Shown here in pieces: positions 14,189-21,602 of a stretch of 21,797 bases of DNA. This DNA is from JANSYP01 sp039184415 (GTDB lineage Bacteria; Pseudomonadota; Alphaproteobacteria; Rhodobacterales; Rhodobacteraceae), in assembly GCA_039184415.1 (NCBI GenBank), contig JBCDBB010000059.1, positions 1 to 21,797 on the forward strand. Direction: 5' to 3'. Numbering within the stretch: position 1 is the first letter of the stretch; every line of letters begins with the position of its first letter. The translations under genes were made by a program, and so were the position numbers. Under the pieces are notes generated by a model. It did not search any database, was not told where the DNA came from, and saw only the letters and a program-made list of their open reading frames with translations.

Positions 14189-15391
14189 ATGATGGAACCG
14201 ATTTATCTGGACAACAACGCCACGACTCGCGTGTTCCCCGAAGTGGTCGAGGAGATGCTGCCCTTCTTCTCCGAGCAGTTCGGCAATGCCTCTTCGATCC
14301 ACGCCTTCGGCGAAGAGGTTGGCGGCGCGCTGCGTAAGGCCCGCAAATCCCTGCAAGCGCTGATCGGGGCCGAGTATGATCACGAGATCATTTTCACCTC
14401 GGGCGGCACCGAGTCGAACAACGCCGCGATCCGCTCGGCGCTTTCGCTGAACCCAGAGCGGACGGAACTGATCACCTCCACCGTGGAGCACCCCGCGATC
14501 CTGTCCCTGGCGGACTGGCTGGAGAAGCACGAGGGCGTCACAGTCCACCGCATCCCCGTCGACAGCCAGGGTAGGCTCGATATCGACGCGTACCGCGCCG
14601 CGCTCGGCCCCAAGACCGCTCTGGTCAGCTTCATGTGGGCCAATAACGAGACCGGCACAGTGTTTCCCGTCGACGGGTTGGCCGAGCTTGCCCATGACGC
14701 CGGCGCGCTCTTCCACACCGACGCGGTTCAGGCGGTCGGCAAGGTGCCGATCGATCTGAAGAACACCGACATCGACATGCTGTCGCTCAGCTCTCACAAG
14801 CTGCATGGGCCGAAGGGCCTCGGCGCGCTCTATCTGCGCAAGGGCGTGCGGTTTCGCCCGCTCCAACGCGGCGGTCATCAGGAACGCGGCCGTCGCGGCG
14901 GCACGGAGAATGCGCCCGCAATCATCGGGCTCGGCAAGGCGGCCGAAATGACCATGGCCACTATGGCCGAGGATACAGCCCGCATCACTGCGCTGCGCGA
15001 CCGTCTGGAAAAGGGCGTCGTCCAGCGGGTCGGCCATTGCTTCGTCACCGGCGATCCCATGGACCGGCTGCCAAACACCTCGACCATCGCGTTCGAGTAC
15101 ATCGAGGGCGAGGCCATCCTACTGCTTCTCAACAAGAAGGGTATAGCGGCCTCGTCGGGTTCGGCCTGCACCTCTGGCTCGCTGGAGCCGAGCCATGTGT
15201 TGCGGGCGATGGATATTCCCTTCACCGCCGCCCATGGCGCGATCCGCTTCTCGCTCTCGCGCGAGACGACGGAAGCCGAGATCGACCGCGTTCTGGACGC
15301 CGTGCCAGGCATCATCGATCAGCTCCGCGACATGTCGCCCTTCTGGTCGACCGAAGGCGGAAAGGCCGAGTTCAACCCCGAGTACGCCTGA
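14189..15391 (+). CDS. nifS: Cysteine desulfurase NifS
   Basis: A 400-aa PLP enzyme. The N-terminus IYLDNNATT, the PLP lysine Lys204 in SSHKLHGPKG and the catalytic Cys327 in SSGSACTSGSLEPSHV are all present. The short TSGS active-site loop is typical of NifS/IscS. It converts cysteine to alanine and provides persulfide sulfur to NifU. Two adjacent ATGs (14189 and 14192) follow GGGAG; the second has the better spacing, and the products differ by one Met. It is followed after 10 nt by nifV. Confidence 0.97.
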   Translation: MMEPIYLDNNATTRVFPEVVEEMLPFFSEQFGNASSIHAFGEEVGGALRKARKSLQALIGAEYDHEIIFTSGGTESNNAAIRSALSLNPERTELITSTVEHPAILSLADWLEKHEGVTVHRIPVDSQGRLDIDAYRAALGPKTALVSFMWANNETGTVFPVDGLAELAHDAGALFHTDAVQAVGKVPIDLKNTDIDMLSLSSHKLHGPKGLGALYLRKGVRFRPLQRGGHQERGRRGGTENAPAIIGLGKAAEMTMATMAEDTARITALRDRLEKGVVQRVGHCFVTGDPMDRLPNTSTIAFEYIEGEAILLLLNKKGIAASSGSACTSGSLEPSHVLRAMDIPFTAAHGAIRFSLSRETTEAEIDRVLDAVPGIIDQLRDMSPFWSTEGGKAEFNPEYA

Positions 15392-15401
15392 GGAGACCCC
15401 C

Positions 15402-16589
15402 ATGACCCCTGCCGATACCCGCTTTCCTTCCCCCAAACCGGCGCAGAACGTCACGTTTTGCGACACAACTCTCCGGGACGGAGAGCAGACGGCAGGGGTC
15501 GCCTTTACGCTTGAAGAGAAATGCGCCATCGCCCGCGCTCTTGACAGCGCCGGTGTGGCGGAGGTCGAGGTCGGCGTCGCCGCGATGGGGTTCACCGAGA
15601 TCGCCGAGATCCGCGCGATCCGCAGTGATCTGTGCCGTGCCGAGCCCGTCGTTTGGACCCGGCTGCGCATGGGCGATATCGACCTGTCGCAGAAAACCGG
15701 TGTCCGGCGGCTCCATATCGCGATCCCGACCTCGGACCGACAAGTCGAAGGCAAGCTGCGCACCACGCGCGATTGGGTGCTGCGGGAGACCGCGACCCTA
15801 GTCTACACCGCAACAGTGCGCGGCTTCGATGTCTCGATTGGTGCCGAAGATGCCAGCCGGACCGATCCAGCCTTTCTGGCTGAGCTCGCGCGCGTGGCCA
15901 AATGCGCCGGCGCCATCCGCTTCCGTATCGCCGACACCCTGGGGTTGCTCGATCCGTTCGCCACCCAACGTCTGCTGGAAGCGCTTACGGCTCGGATCGC
16001 CCTGCCGCTGGAGTTCCACGCCCACAATGATTTCGGGCTGGCCACGGCGAATACACTCGTCGCTGCCGCCGCGGGCGCGCAATATCTGTCGGTGACCGTC
16101 AACGGGCTCGGCGAGCGTGCAGGCAATGCGGCCCTCGAAGAGGTCGCCGCCGCCCTGGAGGCCAACGGCGTGGCCACGGGCATCGACCTGCGCGCCCTGC
16201 CCGCGCTCTCCAGCCTTGCGGCTCGAGCCTCGGGTCGCGCGTTGCCAGTATCGAAACCGATCGTCGGCGCGTCGGTCTTTACGCACGAGTCCGGCATCCA
16301 TGTCGATGGGATGCTGAAAGATGCCCGTACCTATGAGGCCGAGGTGATCGCGCCGGACCGGTTCGGTCGCCAGCATCGTTTTGTCGTGGGCAAGCATTCG
16401 GGGCTGGCAGGGCTTTGCAAGGCGCTTTGCGATGCGGGCCTGCCAGACGATCTTGCCACAGCGCGCGCGCTCATTCCGCTGCTGCGCATCTGGGCAAATG
16501 TCACCAAACGCTCAGCTGGAACCGAGGATCTGACCATGCTGGTCAGCATGCTGCAATCCTCCGATCCCGACGGCCGGAGCCTGGTGTGA
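15402..16589 (+). CDS. nifV: Homocitrate synthase NifV
   Basis: A 395-aa DRE-TIM metallolyase. FCDTTLRDGEQTAG at residues 19-32 gives the Asp/Arg/Glu active-site motif. EFHAHNDFG supplies metal ligands His206 and His208, and GLGERAGNAALEEV at 235-248 is the conserved family motif. It condenses acetyl-CoA with 2-oxoglutarate to give the homocitrate of FeMo-cofactor. The start is chosen at MTPADTRF, with AGGAG just upstream; the longer in-frame extension lies inside nifS. Its TGA overlaps the GTG start of cysE. Confidence 0.96.
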   Translation: MTPADTRFPSPKPAQNVTFCDTTLRDGEQTAGVAFTLEEKCAIARALDSAGVAEVEVGVAAMGFTEIAEIRAIRSDLCRAEPVVWTRLRMGDIDLSQKTGVRRLHIAIPTSDRQVEGKLRTTRDWVLRETATLVYTATVRGFDVSIGAEDASRTDPAFLAELARVAKCAGAIRFRIADTLGLLDPFATQRLLEALTARIALPLEFHAHNDFGLATANTLVAAAAGAQYLSVTVNGLGERAGNAALEEVAAALEANGVATGIDLRALPALSSLAARASGRALPVSKPIVGASVFTHESGIHVDGMLKDARTYEAEVIAPDRFGRQHRFVVGKHSGLAGLCKALCDAGLPDDLATARALIPLLRIWANVTKRSAGTEDLTMLVSMLQSSDPDGRSLV

Positions 16590-17299
16590 AACCGCGGTTC
16601 CGCACCCTAGTCGCCCGGGATTTCACCGCGATCCACGAACGCGACCCGGCCGCACGTGGCCGGCTGGAAGCGGCGCTTTGCTATCCCGGCCTGCATGCCA
16701 TCGTCGCACACCGCGTGGCCAACGGGCTCTGGCGGCGGAACATCCGTTTTGCCGCGCGGCTCATCTCCTATCTCGCGCGGGCTTTCACCGCGATCGATAT
16801 CCATCCCGGCGCGACCATCGGGCCGGGCTTCTTCATCGACCACGGCACCGGCGTTGTGATCGGAGAGACTGCGGAGGTCGGGGCGAATGTAACGCTCTAC
16901 CATGGCGTGACCCTCGGCGGCGTCTCTTGGTCGCCCGGCAAGCGGCATCCCACCCTTGGCGACGACGTCGTGGTCGGCGCCGGCGCAAAGATCCTCGGCC
17001 CAGTCGTGCTCGAGGCGCGCGTCCGTGTCGGCGCGAACTCGGTCGTCATCGATGATGTGCCCGCGGACATGACCGTGGTCGGGATCCCTGCCCGCATCGT
17101 CCGAACGGACAGGAAACCGTCCCGCGATACGTTGCGCATCAATCTCGACCATCACCTGATGCCCGATCCGGTAGGCCGTGCATTGGCGCGCCTAGTTGAT
17201 CGCGTGGCCTTTCTGGAAGCACGCCTCAACGCGCGCCAGGGCCCCTTGCCCCCTGCGAGCACTGAAAAGAAGCCACCGACAGCCACCTGCACCCACTAA
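16586..17299 (+). CDS. cysE: Serine O-acetyltransferase (CysE, NifP-like)
   Basis: A 237-aa left-handed beta-helix acyltransferase. IHPGATIGPGFFIDHGTGVV and GETAEVG begin the hexapeptide repeats, and HGVTLGG plus RHPTLGDDVVVGAGAKILG follow. It makes O-acetylserine for cysteine synthesis. A dedicated copy next to nifS, nifV or nifW (called nifP in Azotobacter) is thought to meet the extra cysteine demand of NifS. I take GTG 16586 as the start: it overlaps the nifV stop (GTGA) and has GGAG 6 nt upstream; no suitable in-frame ATG lies near. Confidence 0.93.
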   Translation: MKPRFRTLVARDFTAIHERDPAARGRLEAALCYPGLHAIVAHRVANGLWRRNIRFAARLISYLARAFTAIDIHPGATIGPGFFIDHGTGVVIGETAEVGANVTLYHGVTLGGVSWSPGKRHPTLGDDVVVGAGAKILGPVVLEARVRVGANSVVIDDVPADMTVVGIPARIVRTDRKPSRDTLRINLDHHLMPDPVGRALARLVDRVAFLEARLNARQGPLPPASTEKKPPTATCTH

Positions 17300-17315
17300 T
17301 CTCAAGGAGAGAGAG

Positions 17316-17663
17316 ATGAGCCAGAACTACGAAGAAAACGGCGTAATCGCACATATTTCCAGCCTATCCTCGGCGGAGGACATCTTCACCTACCTGCTGC
17401 TGCCTTTCGAGCAGCGTGTTCTGAACATTGCGCGGCTGCACATCATGAAGCGGCTGGGCCAGTATCTGCGCGACGAGGATTTCAACCAGGCCGATGAAGA
17501 GGCGATCTTTCTAGCCACCCGGCACCATCTGAAGCGCGCTTACCTCGATTTCGTCGAGTCCTCGCCCCTAGAGGAAAAGGTCTTCAAGGTCTTCACCGAC
17601 AAGGCCGCCGAACAGGCGCAGCGCTTTGTGAGCATAGACCAGATCAGCATGGCCTCCTCCTGA
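17316..17663 (+). CDS. nifW: NifW, nitrogenase-stabilising/protective protein
   Basis: A 115-aa protein with hallmark NifW segments: LSSAEDIFTYLLLPFEQRVL near the start and LNIARLHIMKRLGQYL, with the characteristic conserved F-x2-Y/L-LP pattern. NifW associates with the MoFe protein and is linked to its maturation or oxygen protection. AAGGAGAGAGAG lies directly before the ATG; the longer open frame upstream is inside cysE. The stop abuts the modA region without a gap. Confidence 0.95.
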   Translation: MSQNYEENGVIAHISSLSSAEDIFTYLLLPFEQRVLNIARLHIMKRLGQYLRDEDFNQADEEAIFLATRHHLKRAYLDFVESSPLEEKVFKVFTDKAAEQAQRFVSIDQISMASS

Positions 17664-17687
17664 GTGGTGCTGCAGGCCTCTTCCCGA

Positions 17688-18485
17688 ATGCATGTTCGCA
17701 TCACGCCTTTGGCCTGGTCATTCCGCTGTCTGGGCAACTGGATACGCGTCGCTCTGGTTCTGTTGTCCCTGGTTCCGGCACGTATCGCCAATGCGGAGGC
17801 GGTGGTGTTCGCTGCCGCCTCCACCCGCGCGCCGCTCGACGCCGCGATCGAGGGCGCCGAACAGGATGTCGTTGTGTCCTACGGGGCTTCGGGCGCCATT
17901 GCACGGCAGATTGCTCAGGGCGCGCCGGCGGACCTGTTCGTGAGCGCGAACCCTCACTGGATGCAGTATCTGGTCGATCAGGCGATCGTGGAAGCCGCCT
18001 CTGTGCGTGTCCTCGCTTCAAACCGGCTGGTGCTGATCGCGCCCCAAACCGCCGAAAAAGTTGCTCTCACCGCGCCTGAGCTGACATCGCGGCTTTCGGG
18101 AGACCATTTCGCCGTCGCCGATCCAGCTGTGGCGCCCGTCGGGCAATATGGGCGCGAGGCGCTGACTTCGCTTGGTCTGTGGTCCGCGGTGCTTCCGGCA
18201 CTGCTGCCGACCCGGAATACCCTGGCGACAGTGGCCACGGTCGCCCGCGGTGAGGCAGGTCTCGGCCTTGTCTATCGCAGCGACGCCACGGGCGTGGAGG
18301 GGATCGTGATCGCGTCGGAGATTCCGGAACGGACCCATGCCCCGATCCATTATCTGATCGCCCCCGTGGCTCAGGGCTCGGCGCCCGAGACGGCAAATGC
18401 CCTGATCGAGTTCCTCACCGGGGCCCAGGGCCAGAGCCATTTCGCAGCCGCCGGCTTCGCGACGGCATCCGAGGACGGGTTGTGA
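17688..18485 (+). CDS. modA: Molybdate ABC transporter, periplasmic binding protein
   Basis: A 265-aa ModA from ATG 17688. The N-terminus has Arg residues followed by a hydrophobic run (VALVLLSLVPA) and a signal-peptidase-like site near ANA-EA, so export is expected. The mature part opens VVFAAASTRAPLD and has SYGASGAIARQIAQGAPADL, both standard ModA molybdate-site segments. It captures molybdate and passes it to ModBC. An in-frame GTG at 17664, directly after the nifW stop, is an alternative start that would add 8 residues. Neither start has a strong ribosome site, so coupling to nifW is likely. The stop overlaps the modB GTG. Confidence 0.93.
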   Translation: MHVRITPLAWSFRCLGNWIRVALVLLSLVPARIANAEAVVFAAASTRAPLDAAIEGAEQDVVVSYGASGAIARQIAQGAPADLFVSANPHWMQYLVDQAIVEAASVRVLASNRLVLIAPQTAEKVALTAPELTSRLSGDHFAVADPAVAPVGQYGREALTSLGLWSAVLPALLPTRNTLATVATVARGEAGLGLVYRSDATGVEGIVIASEIPERTHAPIHYLIAPVAQGSAPETANALIEFLTGAQGQSHFAAAGFATASEDGL

Positions 18486-19177
18486 ACCTCGGACTTACGG
18501 AAATGGAGTGGCTGGCGCTTGGCCTGAGTCTCCGGGCATCGGTGCTAGCAGTGCTGTTTTCGCTTCCCCTCGCACTCTTTTTCGGCCTCCTGCTCGCCCG
18601 CAAGAGCTTTCCAGGACATGATCTTCTGAATGCCCTCCTCCACTTGCCGCTGGTTCTGCCGCCGGTGGTCACAGGCTATCTGCTGCTGGTCCTTCTGGGT
18701 CAAAACGGGCTCATCGGCGCGCCGTTCCGGGAGCTTTTCGGTCTGCGCATTCCCTTCACGACCACTGCCGTGGTTATCGCCTGTGCCGTTGTCTCCTTTC
18801 CACTGATGTTGCGCGCAATACGACAGTCGGCCGAAGCCGCCGACCGGCGGCTGGAGTCCGCAGCGCGCAGCCTCGGCGCCAGCGAGCTGCGCGTTTTTGC
18901 AGGCGTCACCCTGCCGCTCCTCACACCCGGCATCCTCACCGGCACGACGCTCGCCTTCGCCCGGGCGGTGGGGGAGTTCGGCGCAACGATCACTCTGGCC
19001 GCGAATATACCGGGCCGTACCCAGACCCTGCCCCTCGCGCTCTACTCGGTGACGCAGATCCCGGGCTCGGACGCCGCCGCCGCGCGCCTTTGTCTGTTGT
19101 CGGTTTTGCTGGCCGGCGCAGCGCTCCTCGCCTCCGAGATGATTTCCCGACATCTGGTATGGAAGCGCCGCGCATGA
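18482..19177 (+). CDS. modB: Molybdate ABC transporter, permease
   Basis: A 231-aa inner-membrane permease with about five hydrophobic spans. SAARSLGASELRVFAGVTLP, followed by the GEFGATI segment, is the cytoplasmic EAA loop that contacts ModC. The GTG at 18482 overlaps the modA TGA (GTGA). An in-frame ATG at 18503 is a possible later start. Its stop overlaps modC (ATGA), so modABC are translationally coupled. Confidence 0.94.
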   Translation: MNLGLTEMEWLALGLSLRASVLAVLFSLPLALFFGLLLARKSFPGHDLLNALLHLPLVLPPVVTGYLLLVLLGQNGLIGAPFRELFGLRIPFTTTAVVIACAVVSFPLMLRAIRQSAEAADRRLESAARSLGASELRVFAGVTLPLLTPGILTGTTLAFARAVGEFGATITLAANIPGRTQTLPLALYSVTQIPGSDAAAARLCLLSVLLAGAALLASEMISRHLVWKRRA

Positions 19178-19872
19178 TCGAGATCAGGGTTTTCAAGCGC
19201 CAGGGCGATTTCACGCTCGATCTGGAGACCGTTCTGCCCTCGACCGGCGTGAGCGGGCTCATCGGGCCCTCAGGCTCGGGGAAAAGCTCTCTCTTCGCGC
19301 TGCTGGCCGGACATACAGTGCCGGATCAGGGTGTGATCCGTATCGCCGGACAAACGCTGTTTGACTCCGGCCGTGGGATCAATGTTCCGCCAGCGCGGCG
19401 CGGCATCGGTCTGGTGTTTCAGGACGGGCTGCTCTTTCCCCACATGACGGTCCGGCGCAATCTGCTCTTCGCCACCCCGGCGCAACCAGGGGCGTTCTTT
19501 GGGGAACTCGTGGGCACTCTGAAACTCGGTCCTCTGCTCGACAGGCGTCCGGGGCATTTGTCCGGAGGAGAACGACAACGGGTCGCCATTGGCCGGGCAC
19601 TGCTGGCCCAACCGCGCCTGTTGTTGCTGGATGAGCCCGTCTCTGCCCTTGATCCGGCGCTTCGCGAAGAGGTGCTGCAGCTTCTGGAAGCGCTCCGCGA
19701 CCGTTCCGGGACACCAATGATCTATATCGGCCACGCTCCGGAAGAGATCCGGCGATTGGCGAGTTTCGTCGTGGCACTTAAGGACGGCGTCGTGGCCGAT
19801 GTCTCGCACCAGCCCCATCCGTTCGGAGGTGGCCATAACGCACAGTCACGCGGTCTAAAATTGGCGGTATAA
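19174..19872 (+). CDS. modC: Molybdate ABC transporter ATPase, short form
   Basis: A 232-aa ABC ATPase. Walker A is GPSGSGKS (31-38), the signature is LSGGERQ (129-135), Walker B is LLLLDEP (149-155) and the switch His is His187 (YIGHAPEE). Typical ModC proteins are about 350 aa because a TOBE/Mop molybdate-binding domain follows the ATPase. Here the protein stops right after the ATPase, with only a short tail (HPFGGGHNAQSRG). The ATG at 19174 overlaps the modB stop; longer in-frame starts lie inside modB. rpoN begins 39 nt downstream. Confidence 0.93.
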   Translation: MIEIRVFKRQGDFTLDLETVLPSTGVSGLIGPSGSGKSSLFALLAGHTVPDQGVIRIAGQTLFDSGRGINVPPARRGIGLVFQDGLLFPHMTVRRNLLFATPAQPGAFFGELVGTLKLGPLLDRRPGHLSGGERQRVAIGRALLAQPRLLLLDEPVSALDPALREEVLQLLEALRDRSGTPMIYIGHAPEEIRRLASFVVALKDGVVADVSHQPHPFGGGHNAQSRGLKLAV

Positions 19873-19911
19873 GAAAGCTGTGCCGCCCGTGCATTTAGAA
19901 AGGTAAGGACA

Positions 19912-21201
19912 TTGGAGCTCATACAGTCCTTTCAGACCAGAACCACACTGGCGATGACGCAGCGGATGCTGGCCAGCCTGCGCGTTCTGCAGATGAGCAA
20001 CAGTGACCTCACCGATTACCTAACTGAAAAGGCGCAGGAAAACCCGTGTATCGAACTCCGGCTTCCGTCCGGTGCGGGCGGCGCCGGAGGCGAGGATTTC
20101 GACCAGATCGCGGCGCTGCGATCGGACAGCCCAAGCCTCTATTCCCATGTCGCTGATCAGATCGAGCTTGCTTTCGACGACCCCAAGGAGCGCCGTGTCG
20201 CCTTTGGCTTTCTGGAGGCGTTGGAACCGAGCGGCTGGATGACGACGGATCCCTGCGTCATCGCGCTGTCCTGCCAGGTATCGTCAGGACTGGCGGACGC
20301 CGTTTTAAGCCAGATGAAGGCGTTCGAACCTGCTGGGCTCTTTGCCGGTTCGCTTGCGGAATGCCTGCGCTTGCAGGCCGAGGATCGCGGGGTCCTGACA
20401 TGGGAGCTCGAAGCCCTGATTGAAAACCTGCCGCTGCTGGCAGACGGACGTCGCCGCGAACTTGCCGAGCTCTGCGATTGTGAAATTGGTGACCTGCCGG
20501 AGATCATCGCCATCCTCAAGCAGTTCGACCCCAAGCCCGGTCAGAGCTTTCTCGACGATCGCCCGCCCGTCTTCCCACCGGATCTGACCGCGACCCGTAC
20601 GGCAGACGGCTGGACGGTAGAACTGAACCGGTCGAACCTTCCGTCCATCGCCATCACGGACAAGGCCATGCCGCCGCTTGATCGCAGCCATGCTGAGGCG
20701 CGAGCCTATCGCACCCGGGCATTGTCCGAGGCCCGTTGGCTCACCAGCGCGCTGATCCGGCGACAAACCACCCTGTTGCAAACAGCGACGGCGATCATCT
20801 CGCGTCAGGGCGCCTTTTTGGAAGGCGGCTCGGGCGCGTTGCGCCCGCTGTCCCTGGCCGATATCGGAGAGGTCGTTGAGCTGCACCCAAGCACGATCAG
20901 CCGCGCGATCGCCGGGCGGATGATCGACACACCCATGGGAGCGCTGCCGCTCAAATCCTTCTTCAGCCGGTCATTCCCCACGGGCCAGGACGGGATGGAG
21001 CATTCGCAGCAGGCAGTTCTGAAGGTCGTAGAGCGCATCGTCAGCGCTGAGGACACCACCAAACCGCTCAGCGATACCGCCATCGCCGCGCTGGCAGCCA
21101 AGGAAGGCGTGACCATCGCTCGGCGCACGGTCGCAAAATTCCGGGGCGTGCTCGGCATCGCGTCGTCCTATGCGCGGCGCGTGCAATCTGCGGTGGCCTG
21201 A
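19912..21201 (+). CDS. rpoN: RNA polymerase sigma-54 factor (nif-linked copy)
   Basis: A 429-aa RpoN. Region I is LIQSFQTRTTLAMTQRMLAS followed by LRVLQMSNSDL (the Q-rich activator-response region). LDDRPPVFPPDL starts the core-binding/DNA part, LHPSTISRAIAGRM is the helix-turn-helix, and ARRTVAKFR near the end is the RpoN box (usual ARRTVAKYR, here Phe). The start is TTG at 19912: it gives the expected N-terminus and has AAGGTAAGGAC just upstream. In Rhodobacter species a nif-dedicated rpoN (nifR4/rpoN1) lies in the nif region. Its place only 39 nt after modC suggests transcription in the sigma54-dependent operon. Confidence 0.95.
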   Translation: MELIQSFQTRTTLAMTQRMLASLRVLQMSNSDLTDYLTEKAQENPCIELRLPSGAGGAGGEDFDQIAALRSDSPSLYSHVADQIELAFDDPKERRVAFGFLEALEPSGWMTTDPCVIALSCQVSSGLADAVLSQMKAFEPAGLFAGSLAECLRLQAEDRGVLTWELEALIENLPLLADGRRRELAELCDCEIGDLPEIIAILKQFDPKPGQSFLDDRPPVFPPDLTATRTADGWTVELNRSNLPSIAITDKAMPPLDRSHAEARAYRTRALSEARWLTSALIRRQTTLLQTATAIISRQGAFLEGGSGALRPLSLADIGEVVELHPSTISRAIAGRMIDTPMGALPLKSFFSRSFPTGQDGMEHSQQAVLKVVERIVSAEDTTKPLSDTAIAALAAKEGVTIARRTVAKFRGVLGIASSYARRVQSAVA

Positions 21202-21234
21202 GGCCGCGGATTTCCGACAGCAAATGTGCAGGGT

Positions 21235-21250
21235 TGTCGAATTTTGGACA
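21235..21250. promoter_or_regulatory. NifA upstream activator site for the prx gene
   Basis: TGTCGAATTTTGGACA is an exact TGT-N10-ACA site, extended by symmetric flanks to TTGTC-N8-GACAA. Its centre is about 83 bp upstream of the predicted transcript start. Confidence 0.8.
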
Positions 21251-21299
21251 ATCCTCTTCTTACGTCGGATCAGCTATCTGTTTTTAATAACTTTTTCCT

Positions 21300-21315
21300 T
21301 GGCATGACGCTTGCT
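21300..21315 (+). promoter_or_regulatory. Sigma54 promoter upstream of prx
   Basis: TGGCATGACGCTTGCT differs from TGGCACG-N4-TTGCW by a single base. GG (21301-21302) and GC (21313-21314) are exactly 10 bp apart. The predicted transcript start is near 21326, about 270 nt before the peroxiredoxin gene. Confidence 0.87.
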
Positions 21316-21407
21316 TTTCAAAGGTAGCAAGCCGCGGCGCGACATCTGTTCGTCTCGCAATTGGTGAGGGCACCCTGCCCCACCCTGAGTTCAAAGGAAG
21401 ACTTCCC

Positions 21408-21602
21408 ATGGCGAGCCTCGTATTCCGCTCCGCTTTGACATCTCTCACTCACCCAGGACGGCCAGCCACTCCGACGCTTCCTGCAATGGCGGCAGACATC
21501 GTTTCTTGCAGCGGCGCGCAGATACCTTCCGCGCCATTTTCCCCAACCTCGGCGCCGGCGCGCCGAGGACGACCACCCCAAGGAAAGAGGGTTTCTCCAT
21601 GA
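21408..21602 (+). CDS. Weak 64-aa ORF in the prx leader
   Basis: An unrecognised 64-aa frame starting MASLVFRSALTSLTHPGRPA and rich in Ser, Pro and Ala. For it: AAGGAAG lies 7 nt before the ATG and the stop overlaps the prx ATG (ATGA), as at many junctions here. Against it: only a little over half of its third codon positions are G or C, clearly lower than in neighbouring genes. It also overlaps strong hairpins, has no recognisable domain, and prx has its own good ribosome site. It may be a coupling leader peptide or an accidental frame in a structured leader RNA. Confidence 0.3.
   Translation: MASLVFRSALTSLTHPGRPATPTLPAMAADIVSCSGAQIPSAPFSPTSAPARRGRPPQGKRVSP
21547..21568 (+). promoter_or_regulatory. 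Leader hairpin upstream of prx
   Basis: CCTCGGCG (21547-21554) pairs perfectly with CGCCGAGG (21561-21568) around a 6-nt loop, ending about 12 nt before the AAGGAAAGAGG ribosome site of prx. A second, weaker pairing lies just upstream (GGCGCG with CGCGCC around 21515-21540). No T-run follows, so it looks like a leader structure rather than a terminator. Confidence 0.5.

Noticed and set aside
13361..15037. A 558-codon open frame on the minus strand across nifU and nifS
   Set aside because: It is antisense to two certain genes, has low-complexity His/Arg/Gly/Asp-rich composition, no domain, and is explained by the strong third-position G/C bias of the plus-strand genes.
17660..17690. Independent promoter for modABC with a ModE-type operator
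   Set aside because: There is no space between nifW and modA and no ModE-like inverted repeat was seen; operon read-through is simpler.
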